Source: Microscilla marina ATCC 23134 (lineage in GTDB: Bacteria; Bacteroidota; Bacteroidia; Cytophagales; Microscillaceae). Taken from it: DNA of 64,000 bases. Location of the stretch: the NCBI RefSeq assembly GCF_000169175.1, contig NZ_AAWS01000041.1, positions 1 to 64,000 of the forward strand. The letters run 5' to 3'. The first letter of the stretch is position 1, and the number at the start of each line of letters is the position of its first letter. The notes beneath the pieces were generated by a model. It was not told the origin of the DNA and searched no databases. It was given only the letters and a program-made list of their open reading frames with translations. Made by a program: the position numbers and the translations under genes. Below, piece by piece: positions 37,701 through 45,950 of this stretch.

Positions 37701-39664
37701 GTCATACAGTTGATGAGTGGAATTTTGCTAAATCACTGGTGGGTTATATTCCAAAAAATGCTGTAATTTCCACGCAAACTGGGATAACTTTTGAAGAAAA
37801 TAGTTGGGCAAAGTCTTGGACAGATTTACAAAGGTATGGCAAAAATCGCTTTTTGGTTCAAGAGGCTAATAACGTCACAACAGGTGGGGTTTCTAATTAT
37901 AGTTTGGTTTCGGAATATAAACTTTATGGAGAGATGAACAATCTTGAATATAAGGTTAACTTCGCTGGAACTCCTTTTGTGCAGCAAAATCCAGATGTTC
38001 GAAATCCTCTGTCAGCAAACCGTCAAGTGACGCAGCATAATATACAGCCTCTGGTTGAAAATAATAATGAGAATGCCCTATTATCGCAAAACGTGCTTGT
38101 AGATGATGTGCCATTAAGCAATCCATATGATAAATCTTTTGGAGCAAAATATGATATCGGAGCTGATGTGCTAGGTTTTATGGGTATGGGGGTAAATGCG
38201 GCAATAGCTGGGTATGCCCTTGCTAGTCTTGTGAAGAAAAAAGATAGCTTCGAGAGAGATACTTACAGGGTTTTATTGGCGTCTAATATCTCCATGGTGA
38301 CTGCTGCTGGCATACAAACAATTACTCAGCCCATCAAAGCATTTTTTACAAACAGAAGTTTCCTGAGTTGGCGGGGCTATGTGGATATGGCGAATAATTT
38401 TTACAAGGGAGATGACCTTACTGACTTACGGAGTTTGGGAGAGTATGCCAAATATAGAAGAGAGGTACAAGCCGCACAGAAGGATTTTGATGAAAACAAA
38501 CAAAACATACTGGAGAAGATCAGGGGAGATAATCCTGATCCGATTAGTTCAACCTCAACCTCACCTCAGCAAGTACCAGAGTATGCAAACGGTTTGACGT
38601 ACCAAGAGTATTATAATTATGCAAAGAGTATGCCCAACACGCTTAATGGTGATACAGTGTACAGTAAACTTACGGATCAACCACCTAACCCTCGTGCTGT
38701 TACGAATGTGGACGCCCCACAAAACCTACAAGGGCAGTATATTGAAGGGCTTAACCTTAATAACGGTGACAATCTCGCCAAACTTAAGGCTTTTGAGGAA
38801 GAGGTAGATGCTATCAATACTAGAGGTAGATTCATGACTCAGGTAACAGAAGCAGATTCAGTAACTTGGGGAGTAGTGGATGCGGCGGTAGCTTTTGCAA
38901 CAGTACTGTCTATTGGTTTAATGGCTATAGGCATGTATAAACTAGTAAAGGATGCAAAGAAAGACAGTAAGACATCATTAGATGATGAAGAAGAAGCCTT
39001 GACTGACTTTGCTGTGGCAAATGGGTCATACTTTGATACCAAAACAACCTATGATGGATTTATTATGTGTGTCAAAGATGATAATGGCAATGTCAAAAGT
39101 GGCATCGTTTTCCAGAATGCTGATGAGAAATATCTTTCACGTTCAACAAATGAGTTTGATGATAGTGATGATACTACTACACTATATACACTAACAACTG
39201 AGGCAGGTCCCACTCAAACCGACAGCGCTTCTGACTATGAATCCAGGTTATGGTTTTATACCTCTGCCAATAATGATCCCGACAAAGGAGCATTGCGGGT
39301 TTCAAAGACAAACGGGGAAATGGTGGGTGACAAGCCTGCGGTTTATGAGGCTCAGATGAATGAAACAGATGACGGGTCAGGAGGTACAACCCGAACTGCT
39401 ACGGTTAACCTTACCGAAGAAAACTCCCTAGTCAATAATGTATCATTGGTGGACAAGCCTGGCGAAGACGCAGAATACCAAAGCATTGATTTGACAGCAT
39501 CTATTGGTGATAAGGACATTCAAATAGACAGCGTAAAGGTGTTGAAAAAAGCGTCGTTTGGAATTACATTTAAAAAGTCTAATGTAACCTATTATCTACA
39601 GGGCGATTGTTCTTTATCAACAGCGGCTTACTATTGGGATGCCAAAAGCGTGTTTTTTGACTAA
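34736..39664 (+). CDS. Family A-related giant protein A3 (1642 aa)
   Basis: The frame opens at 34589 inside A2, but the ATG at 34736 is the better start. The leader before it is Cys-rich and unlike the family, and the true N-terminus begins M-A-M-T-R-T-Q. The relation to A1 and A2 is distant: it keeps a K-L-G-S-P-Q-G ... L-S-L-H-D-L segment, the helical middle with Y-A-L-E-N-Q-C-Y-W-A-L-L-Y, and Gly/Ala-rich hydrophobic stretches at about 935-955, 1140-1165 and 1378-1402. It differs in its acidic, beta-rich N-terminus and in a C-terminal 230-residue beta-rich region full of Asp, Ser and Thr. A Lys/Glu-rich coiled stretch lies at about 800-870. There is no signal peptide. The last gene before a strong terminator, it probably has its own promoter in the 107-base gap after A2. 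Confidence 0.85.
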   Translation: MAMTRTQRMNLLFDVYKKNDHELTTPIAEIELVVPDDDYATSHLYFQALESSKRLELSGTDFYYEDDHYWSTADNNWHINFSFINMMFQDDNGGPNLYGDDYDYYVASASIFLPEDFGLGEKELEVYFVQKMPKYELYLNDDPTAIGNYTKFTPAASNSEIYKFEMLLGGDDTTQEGNESENKSEGQASVPLFEEAAKNIHWQKSNLSVSIGMDYSNNKHVLFRDPSKTIQSQLDNALHQVVGWNGKNLEQAFGISKELTVSNKGLNEFVIKVNDREVAIPVKDNNGNTKMGNGKPTTTNKLYFAKAIYQMPDDPFSDSMYGALLMVNDPKVDATTGENAEGNLGIHPLTEHNTKVYLFKAVLANALPITGEVTLKGKMGAAVKVDLGRASDSIAHIVTNKSQPTTTDTIYKRCQNNGMLTLTNINAGVLRDLGVDDDKLDLTPDPTDPRKLGSPQGVTGERSSSSKQLSLHDLLRKTPLTYSQDNYSNKLMLQVGQDINVIIMQYVPDKVMKSLFGSMTRPELPEYFSNGQVEIPEAFLRKLAMPHLVGTIMDNSALTKRFAKQIKNINYHKAARQRAKMMAAPEIQVLQQDILDYYLTTEDKNGTVEQLKETMDLRPYLDDQLLKDVYPTSWEELSADQQARIEAMFKRQELMFNTPIPAPGTDVNSEEYKNYMGSLKGMVIKYALENQCYWALLYLLEELQMRKVGRGMDLLESGRKPEALDMKLDVHKNIVRISSVLRILDTGPTKFLYQTYFRIANLVNAGHLISTAVLTEEGKGQVEKIMIDVFKAFMSKDANKYPEMAKVKQMVGEKAEKEQVLVKNMKDAALKEGKSESEANAMAAKADTRFTTLKQQLDALENYPQQSKKLGAGNSYEATESSDKEMDEAASALSAQMLSVLSTAQTYTPAIANIFKVFGDSSSLRLNASIRNMTANIGGLTLFAVFGAIAAKDSDDDNEWIFYGVKLATSVAEGIMRGVGRAATNILASHTVDEWNFAKSLVGYIPKNAVISTQTGITFEENSWAKSWTDLQRYGKNRFLVQEANNVTTGGVSNYSLVSEYKLYGEMNNLEYKVNFAGTPFVQQNPDVRNPLSANRQVTQHNIQPLVENNNENALLSQNVLVDDVPLSNPYDKSFGAKYDIGADVLGFMGMGVNAAIAGYALASLVKKKDSFERDTYRVLLASNISMVTAAGIQTITQPIKAFFTNRSFLSWRGYVDMANNFYKGDDLTDLRSLGEYAKYRREVQAAQKDFDENKQNILEKIRGDNPDPISSTSTSPQQVPEYANGLTYQEYYNYAKSMPNTLNGDTVYSKLTDQPPNPRAVTNVDAPQNLQGQYIEGLNLNNGDNLAKLKAFEEEVDAINTRGRFMTQVTEADSVTWGVVDAAVAFATVLSIGLMAIGMYKLVKDAKKDSKTSLDDEEEALTDFAVANGSYFDTKTTYDGFIMCVKDDNGNVKSGIVFQNADEKYLSRSTNEFDDSDDTTTLYTLTTEAGPTQTDSASDYESRLWFYTSANNDPDKGALRVSKTNGEMVGDKPAVYEAQMNETDDGSGGTTRTATVNLTEENSLVNNVSLVDKPGEDAEYQSIDLTASIGDKDIQIDSVKVLKKASFGITFKKSNVTYYLQGDCSLSTAAYYWDAKSVFFD

Positions 39665-39696
39665 GTTCATTGCTTATTATTCTAACCTTTTAAATG

Positions 39697-39741
39697 GCGT
39701 AGCATCTCCTGCAAGGAACCCTTACAGGAGCTACGCTTTTT
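39697..39741 (+). terminator. Strong rho-independent terminator after A3
   Basis: GCGTAG and CTCCTG on the left arm pair with CAGGAG and CTACGC on the right arm, with a 3-base bulge, followed by five T. It lies about 30 bases after the A3 stop and separates the A genes from the B/H genes. Confidence 0.8.
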
Positions 39742-40133
39742 ATTCCCACATTTTAATGGCATTGCCAGAGAGGAGGCAGGCGTGTACAACTACAGGCTTG
39801 CCTACCGTAGGCAGTGCCTTGAGGGGTGGGGAGATCATAGTCAAAAAATTAGTACACCAGCTCCTAAATTTGTAAAGTCTATTTTGTGTTTTTTGCCCCC
39901 TGATTTCACTTCAAAAATATCACGTAGCTCAGGTTCCGATATGCATCGGAATTGTAAACTAACTCTGATCAATTTTTAAAATTCATCAGAAAACAAAACA
40001 CACTTAAATACTCTATTTACCTATTTAAGAGCAAGCGTACTAGTGAAACTACCAACACAAGGCAAGCCGCCCAAAAGCATTGCCTTGTGTTGATTAAATG
40101 TTTTGTTTCATTACACCCATAAAGGCTTGAATT
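39742..40133. other. Intergenic region before the B/H genes
   Basis: Around 39885-39945 the sequence TTTTTTGCCCCCTGATTTCA and CACGTAGCTCAGG resembles the interior of the MITE-like element at 4428-4594, without its ends. This looks like a decayed relative. The promoter for the B1 gene should be near the right end. Confidence 0.4.
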
Positions 40134-41693
40134 ATGCAAAAATTTATATTTAAAACTGCCAAGTTTCGAGAGGTTTTCAACAAAATACCCGAACCAGTGG
40201 TGTACTTGTATGCCCAAGAAGAGGTCACCGCGTTGAACCCGTACTTGCACCTTGAGGCGTTGCCTAGCCAACCGCCTGTATTGCCCAAAAAAGGGGGAAA
40301 CCCATTGGGTGAAAAGTTGGCTGAAGTGGTTCGGCAAAAGATCACAGCACAGCTCACTGGGGGCTTTGCTTGGGCAAAGGCACCCAAAAAAGCCGAGGAG
40401 CAACTACTCAAAGTTTTTTTGCGTGTATCACAGGGCACTGTCGTATTGCCTTTGGTAGCGCCCATTAGCCGCTGGAGCGCTCAAAATAAGGAGCAATATG
40501 CTGCGGCATTCAATGCTTATCTCAAGGAACAAAAAACCAACCCTTATACCCTACAGGTAACGCTGCCAGACGGAACAAACTACGTACTTTCGTCGGCGAA
40601 GCAGACCTACACAGGGCAGGAGCTGGCAGATTTTTTGACCGAAAGCTTGAGTACCGAAAAGCCAAGCCCTCGCAAAACTTTGGCAACCCCAGTGGTGCCT
40701 CATAATTTTGAATCACCTCTGGCACCCACGCAAGAAAGAGACCTCAGCTTTGAGCCCGCTCAAGGCAATTACCAAGACCTACTTTTTGGCCTGACCAATG
40801 CCCCAACCCCTAGCCCCTATAGCGATCAAATGCCACGATTTTTTCCAAATATGGACTCAGAAGATTGGAAAGAACTGTGCATGGCTTTGTTATGCATCAA
40901 TGTAGCCCCCTTTGCGCGTGACTTGCCTGGGCAGGCAGACATCAACAAGGCTGCCAATGCCATCGCAAAGCTTGAGCACAAGCTGATGGGCAAGGTGGGA
41001 GATAACCTATTCAACTTTTACCAATACTTGTTAGAAGAGCACTTGGGCAAGGCACTCGCCAGCATCCCTGACCTTGCCGCTCTTAAAGAAGCACTGATCA
41101 GCGATGACTTTTTGCAAGAATACAATGCCTGTGTAAACCAAGGAGTCGAACAAGGAACCATCGAGTGGTTTTGGTTCCATGTATGGTTGCTCATTGTTTT
41201 GAAAAAAGGAAGCGACGAAGACATAGGCGAAGTAGGCGCTGCCATTAATGGTAAAATTGCTTTGCCTGAAGGCAAAATATCGGGAGGAGTAAGAATGCAT
41301 ACTTGGCGAAGTTACCAAGGTTGGTTGGTATTCGATCATATTTTTAACCTACAGGTCATGCCAAAAGCAATGCAAGCTATAGGCAAGGTTACGCAGGTAG
41401 TTTCCAAACGCTTGGCGACAGAAGGAAAAAATAGTCATTTAATTCCAAACGTACTTGTGAGGTTGCTGGTGGGAGAAAAGGTAATGGGCATAGCACCTGA
41501 AGAAAACACGGCGCCATTGAGGAAATATTACACTACCCAAACATCATTTGAACCTGCAGAGGTGTCGAGTCGTGGTTTAAGGGTGTTTAAAGCCCTTATG
41601 TCTACGGTTATAGGTGTTTTTACCAAAGCCAGTGACCTTTGGCCTATAAAAAGCATTTCCTCTCTGGCCTTGCCTGAGCGGGTTACCAAGTAG
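40134..41693 (+). CDS. Family B protein B1 (519 aa)
   Basis: Family B is defined by blocks repeated in six genes of this locus. They are N-P-L-G-x-K-L near the start, a Y-x-D-x-F-F-P-E-L block, D-W-x-x-L-C-x-x-x-V-C, F-x-F-Y-Q-Y-L, W-F-W-F-H-x-W-L, W-R-S-Y-x-x-W-L and, near the end, a H-N-D-A-P-G-K block. B1 has the first, D-W-K-E-L-C-M-A-L-L-C, N-F-Y-Q-Y-L, W-F-W-F-H-V-W-L and W-R-S-Y-Q-G-W-L. The FFPEL block is altered to Y-Q-D-L-L-F-G-L, and the last to E-N-T-A-P-L. It also has an insertion of about 120 Pro-, Thr- and Gln-rich residues at 85-210. No signal peptide or membrane segment is seen. I know no characterised homologue. It leads the B/H gene run and lies 57 bases before B2. Confidence 0.8.
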   Translation: MQKFIFKTAKFREVFNKIPEPVVYLYAQEEVTALNPYLHLEALPSQPPVLPKKGGNPLGEKLAEVVRQKITAQLTGGFAWAKAPKKAEEQLLKVFLRVSQGTVVLPLVAPISRWSAQNKEQYAAAFNAYLKEQKTNPYTLQVTLPDGTNYVLSSAKQTYTGQELADFLTESLSTEKPSPRKTLATPVVPHNFESPLAPTQERDLSFEPAQGNYQDLLFGLTNAPTPSPYSDQMPRFFPNMDSEDWKELCMALLCINVAPFARDLPGQADINKAANAIAKLEHKLMGKVGDNLFNFYQYLLEEHLGKALASIPDLAALKEALISDDFLQEYNACVNQGVEQGTIEWFWFHVWLLIVLKKGSDEDIGEVGAAINGKIALPEGKISGGVRMHTWRSYQGWLVFDHIFNLQVMPKAMQAIGKVTQVVSKRLATEGKNSHLIPNVLVRLLVGEKVMGIAPEENTAPLRKYYTTQTSFEPAEVSSRGLRVFKALMSTVIGVFTKASDLWPIKSISSLALPERVTK

Positions 41694-41750
41694 TAGCAAA
41701 AATACCCCTCAAGCCTTGCAAGGTAAATTTTACAACAAAGAAACAAGATT

Positions 41751-42854
41751 ATGAACGAGTTTATATTTAACAAGCCTGGGTTCTCAGATGTCATAAACAA
41801 AATACCTGATTTTGAGAGCAATCCCTTGGGGAAAAAGTTAGCCAATGCGCTTATCCAAAAAATAAAGGTTCATTTGAGTGGCGGCTTTACCTGGGAGGAT
41901 GAACCAATGGGAGCACCTCCCGAAAATTTTACTCCGTTTTGGGGAGACTTTAGAGACATATTTTTTCCAGAGCTCAAGAAAAGTAGTATTTACACAGCAA
42001 CCGATGTGCCCTATAATGACATAATAGACAAGGTTTTTGCCACCATGGCTCCTGAGCATTGGCAGTTGTTGTGTGTAGCCTTGGTATGTTTAAACATCAG
42101 ACGGGCAAAGCTGAATCTTGCGGGTGAGGTTGACTTGCCAAAGGTAATGAATGCTATAGAGGAGCTGAAGCCGAGATTGTTAGGAGAAGGAGGCATCAAT
42201 TTCCAACAATTTTATCAGGAACTTTACAAAGAACAGATGGGTGAGGTTTTGCAACAAATACCCAATGTCATAGAGTTGAAAAAAGTACTGACCAGCGAAC
42301 CTTTTTTGAGCGAATACAACGAAAATTTACAGGCAACTACAAAGCCTGAAGCTATAGATTGGTTTTGGTACCATATATGGCACCTTTTTGCGATCAAGAT
42401 TCCAGAAGACACTACCCAGCTTTCTCAGCATATTGATGATGTAGCGGCAGCAATACAACGATCAACTGGGCGTAAAATATCTGAAAATATAGGACACCTC
42501 AAGTGGTTGAATTATACCCAATGGCTCACCCAAGATAATTTGTTTCATATCGCCCAAAGTGTGCTGAACCAAGCAAGAAAAATGGTGTTTGATGATGGTG
42601 CCCAACTTGCCTTGACTGTACCCCATATTTATCCTGTGCTGTTTTTGAGTAAAAAGGTGCAAGGCATAAGCCCTTGGCATAACGATGCCCCTGGTCAAGT
42701 TTTTTATACTACCCAGGCAACCCCACCCAGCAAGTTAGGAACAGGCTTATTGGGCAAGGTTTTGTCGTTGGGCAAGTATACAGGAGTAATAGGGTATGCC
42801 ACCAGCAAATGGCTGAGTGATGATGAGAACGACCCACTGGGGATAAACATGTAG
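41751..42854 (+). CDS. Family B protein B2, compact member (367 aa)
   Basis: B2 shows the family layout without large insertions: N-P-L-G-K-K-L-A-N-A-L at residue 24, D-I-F-F-P-E-L near 66, D-V-P-Y-N-D near 82, H-W-Q-L-L-C-V-A-L-V-C, W-F-W-Y-H-I-W-H-L and W-H-N-D-A-P-G-Q near 308. It opens with M-N-E-F-I-F-N-K-P-G-F, matching the start of B1 (M-Q-K-F-I-F-K-T-A-K-F), so B1 and B2 are a tandem duplication. The C-terminal 45 residues are Gly- and Lys-rich and could be an amphipathic tail. H1 follows after 47 bases, so B1, B2 and H1 probably share one transcript. Confidence 0.8.
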   Translation: MNEFIFNKPGFSDVINKIPDFESNPLGKKLANALIQKIKVHLSGGFTWEDEPMGAPPENFTPFWGDFRDIFFPELKKSSIYTATDVPYNDIIDKVFATMAPEHWQLLCVALVCLNIRRAKLNLAGEVDLPKVMNAIEELKPRLLGEGGINFQQFYQELYKEQMGEVLQQIPNVIELKKVLTSEPFLSEYNENLQATTKPEAIDWFWYHIWHLFAIKIPEDTTQLSQHIDDVAAAIQRSTGRKISENIGHLKWLNYTQWLTQDNLFHIAQSVLNQARKMVFDDGAQLALTVPHIYPVLFLSKKVQGISPWHNDAPGQVFYTTQATPPSKLGTGLLGKVLSLGKYTGVIGYATSKWLSDDENDPLGINM

Positions 42855-42901
42855 TTGGCGTTCAAGCAATAGAACTTAATCATATCAAAACAACAACAAA
42901 G

Positions 42902-44293
42902 ATGGAAAAAACTGAAGATATATCAACCATTGCGGATGAGCACTTTTTTTCGGGAGGCTTTGTGGCAGGTACACAAATACTGATGAAGGATGGTTCGTCG
43001 AAAAACATTGAAGACATCAAAGATGGCGAAGAGGTAATGTCGCCCGATGGCTCCGAAAGGGTACTCAAGGTCATTCAACCAAGCCTACATATGAGGCGTA
43101 ACCTGTACCACATAGCAAACCAAAACGGGCAGAAAGTTGAAAACTTTATGTTTGTTGACTCTCAAGTATTTTTAACTGGGAGAAAAGATGTTGGCGAAGG
43201 AGTGTTTGCCGCAGCAGAGCCCCAGCAAGTGAAAAATCCTTTGATGCGCATGAAAGGGGTAGGTGATATAGAGGGAAGTGTGCTGGTTTCGCATGAGCAC
43301 CTACCTTTTGGCACTGTAGCAAAAAGCCTTGTCAAAGACGTGCCACCCCAGCAGGTCTACCATTTAATGTTAGATCATCAAGACTATTTTTTTGCGGGCA
43401 ACGCCACCCAAAAATTCATGGTGTTGGCTTATTGCCCCAAGTTGTTGGACTACCAGACAGGTTTGACAAAGAAAATACATAGTGTGGTAGCCTCGCTAGA
43501 GCAGGAAAACAAGAATGAAATAAGCAAGCTTACACTGGATAATTTATGGGAACTTGAGAGAAAAGGTTTGTTGGTGAATGAGAAGCTGTTAATAAACCGC
43601 TTGAGTGAGAAAAAAGGTGTACAAGCTGTTACTGCTACCCCCATGCACTCGGTAAACCTTGGCTGGAAAATGCGCATGATTCAAACATTGTTGGTAAACA
43701 TTTTTGTGCCCAAAATACAGCACCTTGTCAACCTTTGTCATCGACAGCTTGTGCCTGTCAAAGTTGCCCACAATAAAATGTGGATTTCGCCATCTATTCA
43801 TGACATTGAGTGGCGTCCTGGGGTCAAGCATCTTGAGGTATTGAAGCTGGCACTCTCGATCACCAACACCTTGGATAGTACTGTAGAGCGGACAATAGAA
43901 GAAAAACCAACCGACTTTGTTACCAAGGTTAGCAAGTGTGTGTATTTGCGTACTCAAAAGAACCTAGATGACCCCACTCACAACCATTGGGTGCTGCGGT
44001 TGAGGCTATCGGACGGAAAACGACAAATGGAAGGGAGTTTTCCATTTATAGATGATGTAAAGGATTACTACAGTACTGGAAAAATGAAGCTGTGGGAAGG
44101 CAACCAGCATCAAGCTTTTGTTTCCTTTGATGTACGAATTATTGATGAAGCAACAAAACTAGCTGAAGAGGCAACCTTAGACAATAAAGAAGCTGCCTGT
44201 GGTGCACCTATGGAGACCAAATTATTGGATGCTTTGAGAGGCTTTGCCAAGGAAGTTTTGATTCCTCAACAGGCCTTGGCATTGAATAAATAA
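42902..44293 (+). CDS. Family H protein H1 with an inactive-looking Hint domain (463 aa)
   Basis: Residues about 19-170 have the layout of a Hint (Hedgehog/intein) domain: G-F-V-A-G-T-Q-I-L-M-K-D-G-S, then I-E-D-I-K-D-G-E-E-V, a block-B-like F-V-D-S-Q-V-F-L-T at 82-91, and a block-F-like V-Y-H-L-M-L-D ... F-F-A-G-N at 153-168. In active domains the first block starts with C-F-x-x-G-T. Here that position is Gly19, and the block-B His is Gln. There is no terminal His-Asn. Self-splicing or cleavage is therefore not expected. The rest (about 280-463) is a second conserved region found in H2 and H4, with D-I-E-W-R-P and F-D-V-R-I-I. No signal peptide is seen. It belongs to the B1-B2-H1 unit, closed by an inverted repeat. 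Confidence 0.8.
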   Translation: MEKTEDISTIADEHFFSGGFVAGTQILMKDGSSKNIEDIKDGEEVMSPDGSERVLKVIQPSLHMRRNLYHIANQNGQKVENFMFVDSQVFLTGRKDVGEGVFAAAEPQQVKNPLMRMKGVGDIEGSVLVSHEHLPFGTVAKSLVKDVPPQQVYHLMLDHQDYFFAGNATQKFMVLAYCPKLLDYQTGLTKKIHSVVASLEQENKNEISKLTLDNLWELERKGLLVNEKLLINRLSEKKGVQAVTATPMHSVNLGWKMRMIQTLLVNIFVPKIQHLVNLCHRQLVPVKVAHNKMWISPSIHDIEWRPGVKHLEVLKLALSITNTLDSTVERTIEEKPTDFVTKVSKCVYLRTQKNLDDPTHNHWVLRLRLSDGKRQMEGSFPFIDDVKDYYSTGKMKLWEGNQHQAFVSFDVRIIDEATKLAEEATLDNKEAACGAPMETKLLDALRGFAKEVLIPQQALALNK

Positions 44294-44301
44294 CCACCAA
44301 T

Positions 44302-44374
44302 AAATGACGTTTCACTTTTTGTAGTCAATCTGCTGATTTGGTCAGGGTTTGTGGTAGATGTTGAAACGTCATTT
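44302..44374 (+). terminator. 13-bp inverted repeat between H1 and H2
   Basis: AAATGACGTTTCA (44302-44314) is perfectly complementary to TGAAACGTCATTT (44362-44374), with 47 bases between, and TTAAAT follows. The loop is long for a plain terminator, so it may be a weak terminator, an attenuator or a binding site. It lies right after the H1 stop and 34 bases before the H2 start. Confidence 0.55.
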
Positions 44375-44407
44375 TTAAATATATAGAACTCTAAAAAACT
44401 TAATATA

Positions 44408-45820
44408 ATGGATACCACCACAATTGAAGATGACTTGCTGGGCTTTTTTGGAGGGTTTGCGCTCGGAACCCAGGTTTTGATGGCAGACAACTCTTGGAAA
44501 AACATTGAGTGCCTCAAGCCAGGAGACGAGGTCATGTCGCTCAGCGGGCACGCAGAAGTAATACAACTGGTAGACTTGACCAACAAGGTGCAGCAGCAGT
44601 TGTATTACCTAGACGGAGACCCCAGCCTTACATTTGCTGGTTCGCAATTATTTATTTCTTCTAAACAGCATATTGGACACCAAGAAGAGTTTTTGTGTGC
44701 AGAACCCCACCATATAGCGTCCAGAAGACTGAAAGCTGTAGGGGTAGGGTTTATAGAAGGAGGAGCAATGGTTACCCACCAAGGAAAAAACAGGATTCCA
44801 GTGCATGTAGACAAGCTTCAGGCAAAAGACAGCCAACAGCTTACCCCTGTATTTCATGTAATGGTAGATCGCAATGATACCATTGTTGTGGGCAAAAACC
44901 AGCGATTTGCTGCATTGTCGTTAGCCCCAAAGTTATTAGACTATACCACTAGAATAGGCAAAAAGCTCTATGCCATTATAGCCAATTACGAAGCAGATGC
45001 TGCACACATCACCAACAAGCTTACTTTTGAGCAATTGTTGGGCATGAGTCAATCCCTAAAAGCACAAGATGGGCAGGAAGTTTTATTTGCGGGTGAATTA
45101 ACCCCTCAGACCATACCCAATGCTACCCAAAAGTTGGGCTTTGCAGCTCGTTATTTGTATGCCTATTTACTGACAAACCACTTGGCTCAATTAGAACAAA
45201 TTGCCTCTATGGGCTGGAGAATATTTACCCAATATTGGAACAGGAATCATCGTATGGTCATTGCCCTTTCGTTGCATTCTATAGAGTGGAGACCTTCTTA
45301 CATTCCATTAGAAAATGTGCAGGTGTCGTCAGCGTTGTCAAGCTACTTGAAGGTAGGGCAAAGTTGGGAGCAATTGCTTTTGTCAGGAAAAGAACAGCCG
45401 TTGGTAGGGTTGATGAAAAAGAGCCAATATTTTGTGACTGAAAAAAAAATGGATGGTCTCAGAGTAGCCAACTGGGTTTATCAGATTGAACTTGCCGAGG
45501 ATGACCAAAACCTAAAAGGAGAGTTGCATTTTCCAGATGCATTGGATGTTCCCTATTTTCAAAGCAGGTGTGGGCTAGAAGATGAACAAGGGCAACAACA
45601 AGCCACATTGTTGTTTGATGTGCGCTTTATTACTGAAGAAATCATGCTTGCTGAACAAGAAGCACATAAAAATTATGATGAGACCAAACAAGGAGATTTT
45701 GAAGATGCTTTTCTTACAAAATGGATGAACAACATATTCAAGGCAGTAGAAGAACAAACATCCTCATTGGCAACAGCAGCCACATTTTCAAAACCATCTG
45801 TCATGTCAGTAAAATCATAA
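44408..45820 (+). CDS. Family H protein H2 with an inactive-looking Hint domain (470 aa)
   Basis: H2 has the same two-part build as H1. The Hint-like part begins G-F-A-L-G-T-Q-V-L-M-A-D with Gly16 at the nucleophile position, followed by I-E-C-L-K-P-G-D-E-V, F-A-G-S-Q-L-F-I-S near 76 and V-F-H-V-M-V-D near 148. The C-terminal part shows S-I-E-W-R-P-S, T-E-K-K-M-D-G, L-D-V-P-Y and F-D-V-R-F-I. H2 and H4 share these last blocks almost exactly, so they are closer to each other than to H1 and H3. Cys residues are few. It sits between the inverted repeat and B3, and may be co-transcribed with B3 and B4. Confidence 0.8.
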   Translation: MDTTTIEDDLLGFFGGFALGTQVLMADNSWKNIECLKPGDEVMSLSGHAEVIQLVDLTNKVQQQLYYLDGDPSLTFAGSQLFISSKQHIGHQEEFLCAEPHHIASRRLKAVGVGFIEGGAMVTHQGKNRIPVHVDKLQAKDSQQLTPVFHVMVDRNDTIVVGKNQRFAALSLAPKLLDYTTRIGKKLYAIIANYEADAAHITNKLTFEQLLGMSQSLKAQDGQEVLFAGELTPQTIPNATQKLGFAARYLYAYLLTNHLAQLEQIASMGWRIFTQYWNRNHRMVIALSLHSIEWRPSYIPLENVQVSSALSSYLKVGQSWEQLLLSGKEQPLVGLMKKSQYFVTEKKMDGLRVANWVYQIELAEDDQNLKGELHFPDALDVPYFQSRCGLEDEQGQQQATLLFDVRFITEEIMLAEQEAHKNYDETKQGDFEDAFLTKWMNNIFKAVEEQTSSLATAATFSKPSVMSVKS

Positions 45821-45950
45821 TATTTTTATAACGAAGCTAAAGCCTTCTGTTAAGCCAAATGGGACGCTACTTTTAGGAGTAGCAATGGGTTATGTTGGAT
45901 GCTGGCAAAGGTCCACCTAAGAAGAAGCAAGCTTTATAAAACCTGAAAAA

